Positions 17,333 through 27,055 of a stretch of DNA of 64,000 bases are shown here, piece by piece (within the stretch, counting starts at the first letter, position 1; every line of letters begins with the position of its first letter). The translations under genes were made by a program, and so were the position numbers. The stretch is from contig NZ_CAJYCN010000005.1 in NCBI RefSeq assembly GCF_913566895.1, forward strand, positions 186,001 through 250,000. The letters run 5' to 3'. The notes under the pieces were generated by a model. The model had not been told where the DNA came from and searched no databases. It saw only the letters and a program-made list of their open reading frames with translations. Origin of the DNA: Listeria ilorinensis. GTDB taxonomy: Bacteria > Bacillota > Bacilli > Lactobacillales > Listeriaceae.

Positions 17333-18475
17333 ATGCCAGTAAAGTTAAATGAGGGTTTGGAGACTTTCCAAGCAAAAAGACAAGAGTTTATTAATCTTGT
17401 ACAAAATAATGCGCCGCAGGTTGAGCAAGATGCGGCATATAGCGAACTATTAAATGCTATGGCACAGGACGTAAAGAATGCTGCCATAGCAGAGGCTCGC
17501 GAAGAAGCTCATCAGATTATTGAGAACCAAGAACGAAACAAGGGCATGTCGCAGAATGAAATTAAATTCTTCAACGATATCAATAAGGAAGTTGGCTATA
17601 AAGAGGAGAAACTTTTGCCGGAAGAAACGATCGACGAAATCTTCGAGGATATGGTCAGACAGCATCCACTGTTGCAAGCTCTAGGTATTAAGAACAACGG
17701 TTTGCGCATGAAGTTCTTGCGTTCAGAAACAAGCGGAGTAGCGGTATGGGGAGACATCTTCGGCGAAATCAAAGGTCAACTAGATGCGGCCTTTAGCGAA
17801 GACACGGCCATCCAGCACAAGCTGACGGCGTTCGTCGTGCTGCCTAAAGATTTAGAAGAATTTGGACCTAAGTGGATTAAACGCTTTGTGTCGCTTCAAA
17901 TTCAAGAAGCTTTTGCCGTAGCACTTGAGGCCGCGTTCTTGAAAGGTGATGGCGTCTCCAAACCCGTTGGCCTGACCCGTAAAGTAGCAAAAGGTACTTC
18001 TGTAATCGATGGTATGTACCCGGAAAAAGCAGCAACAGGTACCTTGACTTTTGCGAATGCTGAAACGGCGAAAAACGAAATGGCCGGAGTATTCAAACAC
18101 CTTTCAACAAAAGAGAACGGCGAGCCCGTAGCCGTAGCAGGTAAAGTACTGCTTATTATTAATCCGCAGGACGAGTGGGATATCAAAGCCGCATACACAC
18201 ACCTAAACGATGCAGGCGTATATATTACCGCCTTCCCGTTCAACCCAACCTTTGTTACTTCCGAAGCAATGACGGCTAAAAAGGCGATTGCTTGCGTGGT
18301 AGATCGGTATGACGCGATCGTTGCAGGCGGCGTGAGTGTCAAGCAGTATGATCAAACTCTAGCGTTAGAGGACATGAACCTCTATACCGCTAAACAGTTC
18401 GCGTTTGGGAAAGCGAAAGATGACAAAGCGGCAGCTCTCTATAACTTGAATGTGACGAGCTTGCCAACAGCCTAA
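17333..18475 (+). CDS. HK97-fold major capsid protein
   Basis: This 380-residue phage_capsid family protein has an N-terminal coiled-coil, likely removed delta domain (~1-90) followed by the HK97 fold (EETIDEIFEDMVRQHPLLQ, LEAAFLKGDGVSKPVGL). Position after portal and protease is canonical, and a GGAGG site precedes ATG. It is the main shell protein. Confidence 0.95.
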   Translation: MPVKLNEGLETFQAKRQEFINLVQNNAPQVEQDAAYSELLNAMAQDVKNAAIAEAREEAHQIIENQERNKGMSQNEIKFFNDINKEVGYKEEKLLPEETIDEIFEDMVRQHPLLQALGIKNNGLRMKFLRSETSGVAVWGDIFGEIKGQLDAAFSEDTAIQHKLTAFVVLPKDLEEFGPKWIKRFVSLQIQEAFAVALEAAFLKGDGVSKPVGLTRKVAKGTSVIDGMYPEKAATGTLTFANAETAKNEMAGVFKHLSTKENGEPVAVAGKVLLIINPQDEWDIKAAYTHLNDAGVYITAFPFNPTFVTSEAMTAKKAIACVVDRYDAIVAGGVSVKQYDQTLALEDMNLYTAKQFAFGKAKDDKAAALYNLNVTSLPTA

Positions 18476-18494
18476 AAAGAAAGGATGAGACGTA

Positions 18495-18758
18495 ATGCCT
18501 GAGTTTAAAATTTTAAGCCCCTTTCGGGATAAAGAAACGGGAGAAGCTTACATTCGCGGCGAAGTACGAGAGTTCGCAGACAGCCGTGCACGCGAGATCG
18601 TAGAAGCAGGGGACTTTCTTGAAAAAGTAGCCGAGAAGGCAGAAGAGCCTCAAGAGGAGATCGTTGAGGAAGCGCAGCCTACCGAAGAGCCCCAGGAAAA
18701 AGAGGAAGAGCCTAAAAAAACATCAAATAAAAAACAAAAACCAGCTACTAGTAAGTAG
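18495..18758 (+). CDS. Small head-associated protein with acidic/Lys-rich tail
   Basis: This is an 87-residue protein. The first ~45 residues (FKILSPFRDKETGEAYIRGE...FADSRAREIVEAGDFLE) resemble a small β-rich head-protein domain. The rest is low-complexity Glu/Lys/Pro. Its place between capsid and connector genes suggests head decoration or a stabiliser; no enzymatic motif is seen. Confidence 0.7.
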   Translation: MPEFKILSPFRDKETGEAYIRGEVREFADSRAREIVEAGDFLEKVAEKAEEPQEEIVEEAQPTEEPQEKEEEPKKTSNKKQKPATSK

Positions 18759-18767
18759 GTGGTTTTT

Positions 18768-19079
18768 GTGAATTCAGATATTATCACAGACGAGCTTTTA
18801 GAGGAATTCAAAGACCGAATGAAGATATCCCACTCCGCAGAAGACGAAAGCCTGAAAAAGTTGCTGTTCGAGTCATACGAAGAGCTGCAGGACATGTGTG
18901 GAGAGTTCTCCCTTGAGACATCTGTGACTGGCAAAGGGCTCGTCATGGAGCGGTCGCGTTATGTCTATAATGACGCGACGGAGTTCTTTGAGGCTAACTT
19001 TAAAACAGCGCTGATGCGGCTAGGGTTTAAGAACTACCTTGCTACACGAGGCATCTCAGACGGAGGCGAGGAAGTATGA
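18768..19079 (+). CDS. Head-tail connector (gp6-like adaptor)
   Basis: This 103-residue helical protein is typical of HK97 gp6/Phage_connect families, which form a ring under the portal. Motif regions are LLEEFKDRMKIS and LKKLLFESYEELQDMCGEF. GTG 18768 is chosen because GTAGGTGG lies ~6 bases upstream; GTG 18759 directly after the previous stop is the alternative. It is followed by the closure and tail genes in standard order. Confidence 0.8.
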   Translation: MNSDIITDELLEEFKDRMKISHSAEDESLKKLLFESYEELQDMCGEFSLETSVTGKGLVMERSRYVYNDATEFFEANFKTALMRLGFKNYLATRGISDGGEEV

Positions 19080-19471
19080 AGCCTTTTAAATACACATCGC
19101 CAGACATCCAGTCGGCCGATCTGAGGACGCCTGTGGTCTTTTATGGTGCTAAGCCTAACAAAGGTCCAGAGCCAGGAGAGACGACCGACGAGAAGCTCTA
19201 TGCCTGCTTTGGCGACGTCTATAACCCCTCCGCAAAAGACTTGAGTATCCTAGAAGGTACCGAGACCGAAGAGGCAGTCACGGTCAAGATTCGTGACACT
19301 CGAGGCGGTTATCTACCTTCTACAAGTGACTATTTAGTGCTTGACGACTGGCGTTATAGAGGTAAAGAGTTCGCGGTCAAAAGCGTTGGACCAGATCTTG
19401 AGAATAACAACTACATTAAGGTAATAGCGGGGGTGGTGACGCGTGCCAGTAACATTCACGGGGACGGATGA
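19076..19471 (+). CDS. Head closure/stopper protein
   Basis: This 131-residue protein fits the SPP1 gp16-like/head-tail adaptor family: an N-terminal extended strand (ADLRTPVVFYGAKP), central ACFGDVYNPSAKDL, and a late YLVLDDWRYRGKEFAVKSV pattern seen in stopper proteins. It overlaps the gp6-like gene by 4 bases and the next gene by 29. It plugs the portal channel before tail joining. Confidence 0.78.
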   Translation: MKPFKYTSPDIQSADLRTPVVFYGAKPNKGPEPGETTDEKLYACFGDVYNPSAKDLSILEGTETEEAVTVKIRDTRGGYLPSTSDYLVLDDWRYRGKEFAVKSVGPDLENNNYIKVIAGVVTRASNIHGDG

Positions 19472-19850
19472 TATCATTCGTGAGATGGAAAAAAGGTACA
19501 GTCCTGCCAAAGTGAAAAAGGCTGCCCGGACCGCGTTGATAGAAGGGGCGGAAGTCGTCGAGAAAGCGATGCAAGCTTCTTTCAACTCTTTTGCTGATAC
19601 AGGGGCGTCTCGGGACGAGATCGTCTTTTCTCTCCCGCGTTCTATCGGTGGCGTCCTGCGCATTCGGTTAGGATGGCGAGGTCCAAAAGATCGCTGGCGC
19701 CTTATTCACTTAAACGAGAACGGCTATACGAGAGACGGGAGACGGGTTACTCCGCGAGGGTATGGCACTATTCGCCGAACTGTTGCGGCAGTATCTCCTG
19801 CATTTATAGCTGCCGTCCAAGAATCGCTAAGAAAGCAGATGTTGCTATGA
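19443..19850 (+). CDS. HK97 gp10-like tail component
   Basis: This 135-residue protein starts at GTG, overlapping the previous gene. It shows the HK97-gp10 pattern: an N-terminal helix (DDIIREMEKRYSPAKVKKAA), EVVEKAMQASFNSFADTGAS, then a β region with HLNENGYTRDGRRVTPRGYG and a C-terminal helix. These proteins act at the head-tail interface or tail completion. It overlaps the next gene by ATGA. Confidence 0.82.
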   Translation: MPVTFTGTDDIIREMEKRYSPAKVKKAARTALIEGAEVVEKAMQASFNSFADTGASRDEIVFSLPRSIGGVLRIRLGWRGPKDRWRLIHLNENGYTRDGRRVTPRGYGTIRRTVAAVSPAFIAAVQESLRKQMLL

Positions 19851-20242
19851 AAGACTGGCTGATGATCATTTATGAGAGGCTGCAGGCTAATGCGGTCATC
19901 GCTGAAAAAGTGGGCGATCGGATCAAGTTCTACAAGAATCCACAGAGTGCAGATACTTCAAAAGACTTTATCCGAATAGCTTATGTAGAGCCACCTAGAT
20001 CGGCTACTTACGCCAGTAATGAAGCTGCTACAGAAGAGGTAGCAGTGCAGGTTGATGTTGAGACCTACGAGCGGATGACCGCAAAAGTCCTGCAGGCGGA
20101 AGTAAAAAAAGAACTCAGAAAACTGAATATGACACAGGAACCCGGCGGGCTGGATGACTATTTCGAGGAGACTACGAGGTACGTAGACTCTCGCAGGTAT
20201 TCCGGTCGGCCGTATTTTATTGAAAACGAGGAGGAAGATTAA
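19847..20242 (+). CDS. Tail completion/terminator protein (gp17-like)
   Basis: This 131-residue protein starts at an ATGA overlap and ends in a TAATG overlap with the major tail gene. The pattern LMIIYERLQANAVIAEKVGDR plus VDVETYERMTAKVLQAEVKKEL fits tail terminator proteins, which cap tail-tube growth. Gene order supports this. Confidence 0.75.
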   Translation: MKDWLMIIYERLQANAVIAEKVGDRIKFYKNPQSADTSKDFIRIAYVEPPRSATYASNEAATEEVAVQVDVETYERMTAKVLQAEVKKELRKLNMTQEPGGLDDYFEETTRYVDSRRYSGRPYFIENEEED

Positions 20243-20820
20243 TGATTACAATCGGCTTTAAAAGCGCAACGATCGGTATTTTTGATGCGCAAAAAGTTAA
20301 CGTAACGAAAGAGAAGTTCACTATTAAAGGCGAACAAGGGAAAGGCGCAACGGTAGAGGCGAAGATTAGCGGCTTGAGCGCGGAAGCGAAAAAGATCTTC
20401 GGCTCTAATAACCCATATTTCGTGTCGCAAAAAGGTACAGGTGATTTGAAAAACGAAATGTCTATACTAGATGTCCCTTATAACGTCCAGAACGCTATCC
20501 TGGGCTGGGTCAAAGATACCGACAGAGGCTTCACCGCGTTGGGAGATCAGACGCAGCCTCCATATGCGGCGGTCTTTATGGAAAGTGAAGACGGCACAGG
20601 TCAACCTGTCGCGCTAGCACTGTTCCGCGGCCGCTGGTCGCGCGAAGAAATTAGCCTGAAAACGTTGAACGAAGATGCTTTTGAGCCGGAAAGCGAGGCG
20701 CTAGTGATGGCCTGCGTGGCGAATGACGAAGGCTTATCATTCGGGATGGCCGTAGGTACAGAAGAAGTAGAGAAGCTCCGCGCATACACCTTCCCAACAG
20801 AGGAATTGCCAGACGCCTAA
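20242..20820 (+). CDS. Major tail (tube) protein
   Basis: This 192-residue tube protein (phi13-like type) has a β-rich tube core, e.g. ATIGIFDAQKVNVTKEKFTI, with GFTALGDQTQPPYAAVFMES in the centre. It lies between tail terminator and tail chaperone, the standard place for the tube subunit. ATG overlaps the previous stop (TAATG). Confidence 0.85.
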   Translation: MITIGFKSATIGIFDAQKVNVTKEKFTIKGEQGKGATVEAKISGLSAEAKKIFGSNNPYFVSQKGTGDLKNEMSILDVPYNVQNAILGWVKDTDRGFTALGDQTQPPYAAVFMESEDGTGQPVALALFRGRWSREEISLKTLNEDAFEPESEALVMACVANDEGLSFGMAVGTEEVEKLRAYTFPTEELPDA

Positions 20821-20877
20821 ATCGTCGGCCCTGCTATTAGCGGGGCCTTTAAAATTGGATGAAAAGGAGATAAAGAT

Positions 20878-21195
20878 ATGTCAGTCAAATTAAAACTCAG
20901 AAATCCAGAAACAAACAAAGAACAAGTATTTACACAAGAGCTGATTACTGCAAGGGATGTCCGCCGCGGCTTAGAACTGCAGGTAGAACTCGAGAAAGAC
21001 GAAAAGAATAATCTAGAGCTGCTGGACCTGGCCGTAGACTTTACGGCTGCAGTTTTTAAAAACAAGGTAACCGAGGACATGATTTTGGATGGTTTAGCCG
21101 GCGATAAAGTTTGGGGAGTCCTAGGCGAAGTCCTTAAAACCGTTATCAACGGAGGTAATCCGGTAGAGGATGCGGGAAAAAAGGAGAAACAGTAA
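20878..21195 (+). CDS. Tail assembly chaperone, short form (gpG-like)
   Basis: This 105-residue protein has AGGAG before ATG. It has a β start (VKLKLRNPETNKEQVFTQEL) and helices, as in gpG-like chaperones that coat the tape measure during tail assembly. The last codons include a slippery run (21174-21183); a -1 shift there adds a C-terminal T domain ending at 21380. Confidence 0.87.
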   Translation: MSVKLKLRNPETNKEQVFTQELITARDVRRGLELQVELEKDEKNNLELLDLAVDFTAAVFKNKVTEDMILDGLAGDKVWGVLGEVLKTVINGGNPVEDAGKKEKQ

Positions 21196-21380
21196 CCGCA
21201 GAGGAAGCTCTCGATCGGATTAATAAGGTCTACCGTGATTTGATCAAAAGCGGATGGGCCTATAACGCTGTTGACGAAGCAGACTTTTTCCACTTGATGT
21301 CGCTTTTTAGCACTAAACAGAAGAAGGCCAGAGTCGTTCCACTCGGCGAATTTGTCAGATCAATGGGAGGAGGTAGTTAG
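21174..21380 (+). other. -1 programmed frameshift site and T extension of the tail chaperone (gpGT)
   Basis: The run GGGAAAAAAG holds two in-frame slippery heptamers, G-GGA-AAA (21174-21180) and A-AAA-AAG (21177-21183). Shifting -1 opens a frame of about 66 codons reading ...ETVTAEEALDRINKVYRD...LGEFVRSMGGGS and ending at TAG 21378-21380, two bases before the tape-measure ATG. No other start is needed for this region, and the G/GT arrangement is the rule in siphophages, so a fused GT product is very likely. Confidence 0.88.
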
Positions 21381-21382
21381 CC

Positions 21383-24300
21383 ATGGCAGGAAACGCGTCT
21401 CCTCTCGGCCAGATGATTGTCGAAATGGATCTGAATTCATCGAAATTTACTAACTCGATGACGGCAGTTAAGCGGAGTTTGAAATCAAGTGAATCTCAAA
21501 TGAAAGCTCAAATGGCCGTCTTTGACCGAGCGGATGACAAGCTAGGTAAGCTAGAAGCACAGTACGACGGGCTCAGTCGATCGCTTAAGATCAACGAGAA
21601 GCACGTCGAAGGGTTGACGAAAGCATACAAGGAAGAGGTTGCCGCTAATGGCGAAGCCTCGGTTAGAGCGCAGAATCTAGCCAGAAGCATCAACGACGGA
21701 GTGGCCAAGCAGGCACGACTTGAGGCGCAGCTAAAAGCAACGAGTCGCGCAATGGATCTCGAGAAGCTCAACCTGCAGGAGCTGAATAATCAAATGCAGG
21801 CGAATGGCCGCTTCTCTGCTGCACTAGCACAGAAGCAGCAATTGGCCGGGAATAAGATGGGTGCTATGCGGACGCAGTACGCCGCGATGGGTCAGAAGAT
21901 TAACGATCTGACTCGCATCCGAGATGCCGAGATTCAGAAGCTTAACGTTGTGGCGCAGACTTACGGTAAGACATCGAGCCAGTATACAAATCAAGCGGCA
22001 CGCGTGCAGGAGCTCGATAACGAGCTTGTCACCAGCGGCCGTACGATGGACAGCTACGCGAAGAAGATCGGCGGCATGTCACCAGAACTAGACGGGTTTA
22101 GAAACTCGATGGACAGCGTCAGCAACACGTTGAAGACCACCGGGCAGCAAGCCTGGAATACGGGTAAGACGGTTACGACTCATTTTTCAGCCCCCATCGC
22201 CTTAGGCCTCGGGGCGGCTACAAAAGTAGCTGCAGACTTCGAGTCTGAAATGAGCGACGTTCAAGCGGTCTCTAACGCTTCGGCCGCGGAGATGGAGAAG
22301 TTCAAAGCCTTGGCCATCGATCTAGGTGCGAAGACGAAGTTCAGTGCTAAAGAAGCAGCTTCGGGAATTGAGGAACTAATCAAAGCAGGGGTAAGTACCA
22401 CGGACATCTTGAACGGCGGCCTTGCTGGCGCGTTAGATTTAGCAGTGGCAGGTGAGTTAGATCTTGCCAGCGCTGCAGAGATTGCTAGCACCGCTTTGAA
22501 TGCCTTTAAAGATGACAACATCTCTGTTTCCAAAGCGGCCGACATTCTAGCCGGAGCTGCGAACGCATCGGCAACAGACGTGAGCTCCATGAAAGAGAGC
22601 TTGCAGCAGGTATCTGCTGTAGCAAGCGGCGTAGGCATGAGCTTTGAGGACACCTCCACGGCCTTGGCCGTGTTCGCGCAAAACGGCCTAAAAGGCAGCG
22701 ATGCAGGTACTTCGCTAAAAACCATGCTCTCAAGGCTGCATCCGCAAACGGATAAGGCTTGGTCTGAGTTTATGCGACTGGGACTTATAACGACGAATAC
22801 CACGGCCGCTATGAAGACCTTGAGTGAGAACGGCATTCAACCGTTAAGCAACGACGAGGATGTTCTAATAGACCAAATGCACGATCTGGCCGAAGCGATA
22901 GCTGGACCCGGTGCATCAGCCTCTAAAGTAGAGAAGGAATTTAATAAACTTCTCGAACAAAGCGGCGCCATGCAGAGTGCTTTTTACGATAGCAACGGCG
23001 AGCTGAAAAGCTTTGCTGAAATCGCTGAACTTCTACAAGAGTCTCTGAAAGGTATGAATAGAGAACAGCGAAGCGCAGCCCTGCAAACCATGTTTGGCAG
23101 CGACGCAGTACGTGCGGCAAACATCGCTTATAAAGAGGGTGCCGAAGGCATTCAAAAGATGAACGATGAAATGAATAAGACGACTGCTGCAGAAGTTGCC
23201 GCCAAAAAAATGGACAACTTGAAAGGTCAGATTGAGGAGCTGAAAGGGGCAGCAGAGACCTTCGCGATCTCTGCAGGTTCTACTTTAATACCAGCCTTTA
23301 CCGACATCGTCAAGAGTGCACAGAAGATCTTAGACGGCTTTAACGACTTGAACCCAGAAACGCAGAAATTCATCATGAAACTGGGCTTAACGGCAGCTGC
23401 AGCAGGTCCGGCCATTATGGCTTTCGGAGGAGTATCCCGTGGATTAGGCGAGATATTTGGCTTAGCGAGCAAGACGACGACTGGCGTCAGCCGTTTGTTG
23501 GGAGTCATGAAGCAAGGAAAGGTTAGCGCTATACCACTTTCTGCGGGCTTGGATCTAGTTGATGCAGCCATGATTGGCGTTGGTAAGAATTCTGTTAAGG
23601 CAACCGGAGCGTTGACAGGAGTAGCTGCCAGCACGAAAACGACCGGAACAGGCATGAAGGCTGCAGCGGGATCTACTAAACTCCTCGGTACCGTACTAGG
23701 AGGGCTTACAAGCCCTGCGGGTTTAGCCGTTCTTGGCATCGGGGCAGTAGGCTTAGCGGTCTACGGATTGAAAAAGGCCTATGACGATAACAAGACTACT
23801 GTTGACGTCTGGGGTGCAGATGTGAACAAGCACACCGCTGACGTCTTGACCAAAGTACAAGGGCTGAATAGTTCGGCCACAGGCGAGTTTAATTTGATGG
23901 CACAAGGTATCAGCGGGTCATCAGATGCTATGATTGAAGACTTTTCGCGAATGGGGACCTCGATCGAGAACGATTTGAAAGCACGAATTGAAGGGTTGAA
24001 CGAAGCACTCAAATTAGTGCCGGAGAACGCCAAGGCTGCCGTGGAGGACGTCGTCAAAGATGAAGAACAGCGGACACAGCAGGCTCTCGACAGCGTGAAA
24101 GAGAATAATGCGCGTATTTCAGAAATCAAGCAGCAGGCGAAAGACAACGACCGTAACATGACGATCGAAGAGTCTAAGCGAATCATGGCGATCGAGCAGG
24201 CAAATGCAGAAGAGTACATCAACCTAACAGTCGATAATAAAAACGATCGCAAAGCAATTCTTGACGCCATGACAGGCGACGTGTCCAAAGCTACGGAAGA

Positions 24301-26224
24301 CCAAGCAACCGCTTGGGCGAAAGGCCTTGCACAGCAAAGGCAGACGATTACTTCAGAGGCAGCAGAAACGAAAGAAGCCTTCAAACAGAAGCTTCTCGAT
24401 TCAGGTATTGAAGAGGGCAGCGACGTCATGATTAAATCGTTGGCGGCTTTGGACGAAGCTAGCAAACAGTCAACAGACGCGATTGATCAGCAACTTTTAA
24501 AAATTGCGGAACGATATCCCGAAATCGCAGATCAGATCAGCCTAAGTAACGGCCAAACAATTGACAGTACGCAAGGTTATTCCAACGCTATGATTAACGA
24601 GAATCAGCGTATTTTAGACTCCGCGGCCGAAACTGCGTCGGGTTTGACAGAGAACAACGCAGAGCTGACAAAAGGCTTGAACTTCGTTGCAGACGAGACG
24701 ACACGTGCGGGCCAAATCTGGAACGATCTAGTCTTCGATGACAAGACCGGGACGGTTAAAACGAACGCTCTCGAAGAGATCGACAAGGCTTCTCAGTCCG
24801 AGCAGGGTTGGAAAGAGATCAAATTTATGCTCAAGTCTGCTGATGTCGACTCTAACTCACGAGCCACTATCTTAGAAGTCATACAGGATAACGGTAAATG
24901 GAACGATCTGACTTTTAAAGAGAAGAAGCTCTCGGCTATTTATGACGGCACGAACGAAGTGATGGATGCGTTAAATGATATGGGCGAGTGGAATAACTTA
25001 GATTCAAAAGATCAAGTTCTTTTAGCAAAAGCGGAGACCTCAGAAGACGTGATTCAAGCCCTGAAAGATATCGGACGCTGGGACATGGTAGATCCTGAGA
25101 CGCAGCGGCTACTCATTGATAACTCGGAAGTGTTCACAAAAGTGAGAGCCTCTGAGGACGTGATTGTTAGTTATAACGGCGAGAAGGTTAGCCTTAAGAC
25201 CTTGCTTGCGGATAACGCGGACCTCGTTCAAAAGGTTCAAAGCGGTGAGAATGTAGTCGTTAAATATAACGGTCAAAAAGTCGACTTGAAACAGCTCTTC
25301 GGGAATAACATGGATCTCCTAGCCAAATTAAGCTATGGTATTGATTCGATCGTTAGCTATAACGGTAAAGAGGTTGGCCTTAAGACGCTGCTTGCTAACA
25401 ACGCAGACGTGCTCGCGAAGTTACAGTCCGGGAAAGATGTGATTGTCGAATATAACGGACAGCAGGTAAATCTTAAAAACTTGCTAGCAAATAATGCAGA
25501 CGTGGTCAGCAAAGCCAATGAAGGGATGACGGTCATCTCTGATTTCAACAACTATGATCCAGAAAGCAAGTACTTTGATGCTAGCACGAACGCAAGCGAT
25601 GTGGTTGGCCCAATTGATACAGCTAAAAGCTCGTGGGAAGGTCTTTACGGCATGAATGATTTTAAAAAGTTCACCGTGCAATTCGCTGCAGAGGGAAACC
25701 CTGCAGGGTATGCAAAAGGGACCAACTTCCACAAGGGCGGCCCGGCATTAGTCAACGATGCGCCAGGACCAAACTATCAAGAGTTGATCACGAACCCGGA
25801 TGGGACTTCCTTCATCATGAAGGGCAGGAATATCCTGTTAAACCTCCAACGCGGCGCCTCAGTACTACGAGGCGATAAGACGGCTGCTTGGAAAAGAAGC
25901 ATCCCACGCTTTGCGGCAGGAACTAAAAAGCAAGTAATTCCAACAGCTCAAATAAGCAGCGAGTCTCTTGTTATGCAGACAATCGACACCGTTATTAGCG
26001 CATTGAGTTCAATTTTTAAAGGGCAGCAGCCTGTTAAGAATGATGACTCAGTTATTATCGAGCAGCTGATCGAGTCCAATAAGCAGCAAGCGCAAATGAT
26101 CGCGCTGCTGCAAGCAATACTTGCAAAAGATTTAAAGATTGATGACAAGGCGTTAACGAAGCACGTCAGCGAACAGCAAGCGCGCGTCTTTGACAGCTAT
26201 CTATACGAAGCAGGAGGCGGATAA
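21383..26224 (+). CDS. Tail tape measure protein with C-proximal tandem repeats
   Basis: This 1613-residue protein sets tail length and is ejected with DNA. Residues ~1-250 are coiled coil. The TP901-type core domain follows (SAKEAASGIEELIKAGVSTT, ~330-345), then a Gly/Ala hydrophobic region (~680-800) with probable membrane-spanning helices and a helical Asp/Glu/Lys-rich part. Four tandem ~32-residue repeats (~1255-1390; cores SYNGEKVSLKTLLADNAD, KYNGQKVDLKQLFGNNMD, SYNGKEVGLKTLLANNAD, EYNGQQVNLKNLLANNAD) precede a glycine-poor tail ending in helices. Confidence 0.95.
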   Translation: MAGNASPLGQMIVEMDLNSSKFTNSMTAVKRSLKSSESQMKAQMAVFDRADDKLGKLEAQYDGLSRSLKINEKHVEGLTKAYKEEVAANGEASVRAQNLARSINDGVAKQARLEAQLKATSRAMDLEKLNLQELNNQMQANGRFSAALAQKQQLAGNKMGAMRTQYAAMGQKINDLTRIRDAEIQKLNVVAQTYGKTSSQYTNQAARVQELDNELVTSGRTMDSYAKKIGGMSPELDGFRNSMDSVSNTLKTTGQQAWNTGKTVTTHFSAPIALGLGAATKVAADFESEMSDVQAVSNASAAEMEKFKALAIDLGAKTKFSAKEAASGIEELIKAGVSTTDILNGGLAGALDLAVAGELDLASAAEIASTALNAFKDDNISVSKAADILAGAANASATDVSSMKESLQQVSAVASGVGMSFEDTSTALAVFAQNGLKGSDAGTSLKTMLSRLHPQTDKAWSEFMRLGLITTNTTAAMKTLSENGIQPLSNDEDVLIDQMHDLAEAIAGPGASASKVEKEFNKLLEQSGAMQSAFYDSNGELKSFAEIAELLQESLKGMNREQRSAALQTMFGSDAVRAANIAYKEGAEGIQKMNDEMNKTTAAEVAAKKMDNLKGQIEELKGAAETFAISAGSTLIPAFTDIVKSAQKILDGFNDLNPETQKFIMKLGLTAAAAGPAIMAFGGVSRGLGEIFGLASKTTTGVSRLLGVMKQGKVSAIPLSAGLDLVDAAMIGVGKNSVKATGALTGVAASTKTTGTGMKAAAGSTKLLGTVLGGLTSPAGLAVLGIGAVGLAVYGLKKAYDDNKTTVDVWGADVNKHTADVLTKVQGLNSSATGEFNLMAQGISGSSDAMIEDFSRMGTSIENDLKARIEGLNEALKLVPENAKAAVEDVVKDEEQRTQQALDSVKENNARISEIKQQAKDNDRNMTIEESKRIMAIEQANAEEYINLTVDNKNDRKAILDAMTGDVSKATEDQATAWAKGLAQQRQTITSEAAETKEAFKQKLLDSGIEEGSDVMIKSLAALDEASKQSTDAIDQQLLKIAERYPEIADQISLSNGQTIDSTQGYSNAMINENQRILDSAAETASGLTENNAELTKGLNFVADETTRAGQIWNDLVFDDKTGTVKTNALEEIDKASQSEQGWKEIKFMLKSADVDSNSRATILEVIQDNGKWNDLTFKEKKLSAIYDGTNEVMDALNDMGEWNNLDSKDQVLLAKAETSEDVIQALKDIGRWDMVDPETQRLLIDNSEVFTKVRASEDVIVSYNGEKVSLKTLLADNADLVQKVQSGENVVVKYNGQKVDLKQLFGNNMDLLAKLSYGIDSIVSYNGKEVGLKTLLANNADVLAKLQSGKDVIVEYNGQQVNLKNLLANNADVVSKANEGMTVISDFNNYDPESKYFDASTNASDVVGPIDTAKSSWEGLYGMNDFKKFTVQFAAEGNPAGYAKGTNFHKGGPALVNDAPGPNYQELITNPDGTSFIMKGRNILLNLQRGASVLRGDKTAAWKRSIPRFAAGTKKQVIPTAQISSESLVMQTIDTVISALSSIFKGQQPVKNDDSVIIEQLIESNKQQAQMIALLQAILAKDLKIDDKALTKHVSEQQARVFDSYLYEAGGG

Positions 26225-26226
26225 CT

Positions 26227-27051
26227 ATGACAGATAAGTGGGTCCACATCGACCGGACGGATCGGACTTTTTACCTTGAGAACATTCAAGGCCTGTACTT
26301 CTTAGACCAAACCCTCGAAGACCCGACAGTCTCGAATGCAGGTATTCAACTGCAGGGCGTTGACGGACTTCTTCCAATCAAAAACACCTATGCGCCTCTT
26401 GCGCTTAAACTTCGCTTCTTCTATGAAGGAAAGGACGTAGCCGATAATCAGCTAATGATGAAAGATCTGCGTAACATCTTCCACTGCGAGGAGCCTTACA
26501 TCGTGAGACATTCAGAAATGCCAGGGCTTCGCTACCTCGTCTCTAACTGTTTGATTGAACAGGAGGCGCAGTCGTTATATGACTACGTGTTCACGATTAC
26601 CTGCAACGTTTACAAGGGCTATACCGAGAGCTTCGGCACAACCCTTAACCCACTAACCTTTGAAGAGGAGAAGTGGCAAGTCGGGCTGGACCTTCCGGTC
26701 GGCGAAGATCTGCCCTACGTCTTTACATCCAAATCTTTCAAGGTGTATAACGCCTCTTCGATCAAGGTTAACCCGGTGCTGCGGCATCAGTTAGAGGTAG
26801 CGATGACGTGTGAGGGAACTCCGCGAATTACAAACAGGACGACGAGTGATACCTTCGAGTACAAGAAGAGCCTGAAAAAAGCAGACACCTTGTACATTCA
26901 AGGAGTGTACCCGTTCGTCAATAATCAGCATGCAGGGGTCAACACAAATCACGGTGTTATCACTTTGGCGCCAGGATGGAATGAATTTGAGATTACAGGC
27001 GCTGACAACATAAATATCGCTTTTAATTTCCGATTCATTTACAGGGGGTGA
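26227..27051 (+). CDS. Distal tail protein (Dit)
   Basis: This 274-residue Dit-like protein forms the hexameric hub joining tube and baseplate. N-terminal YFLDQTLEDPTVSNAGIQLQ and the β-rich C-terminal galectin-like part (VITLAPGWNEFEITGADNI) match the Sipho_tail family. It directly follows the tape measure by 2 bases, as expected. Confidence 0.88.
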   Translation: MTDKWVHIDRTDRTFYLENIQGLYFLDQTLEDPTVSNAGIQLQGVDGLLPIKNTYAPLALKLRFFYEGKDVADNQLMMKDLRNIFHCEEPYIVRHSEMPGLRYLVSNCLIEQEAQSLYDYVFTITCNVYKGYTESFGTTLNPLTFEEEKWQVGLDLPVGEDLPYVFTSKSFKVYNASSIKVNPVLRHQLEVAMTCEGTPRITNRTTSDTFEYKKSLKKADTLYIQGVYPFVNNQHAGVNTNHGVITLAPGWNEFEITGADNINIAFNFRFIYRG

Positions 27052-27055
27052 TGGC

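Noticed and set aside
22261-24465. Long minus-strand open frames (up to 228 codons) opposite the tape-measure gene
   Set aside because: They are antisense shadows of a strongly supported gene, have Ser/Ala-rich composition typical of reversed phage codons, and lack good ribosome sites.
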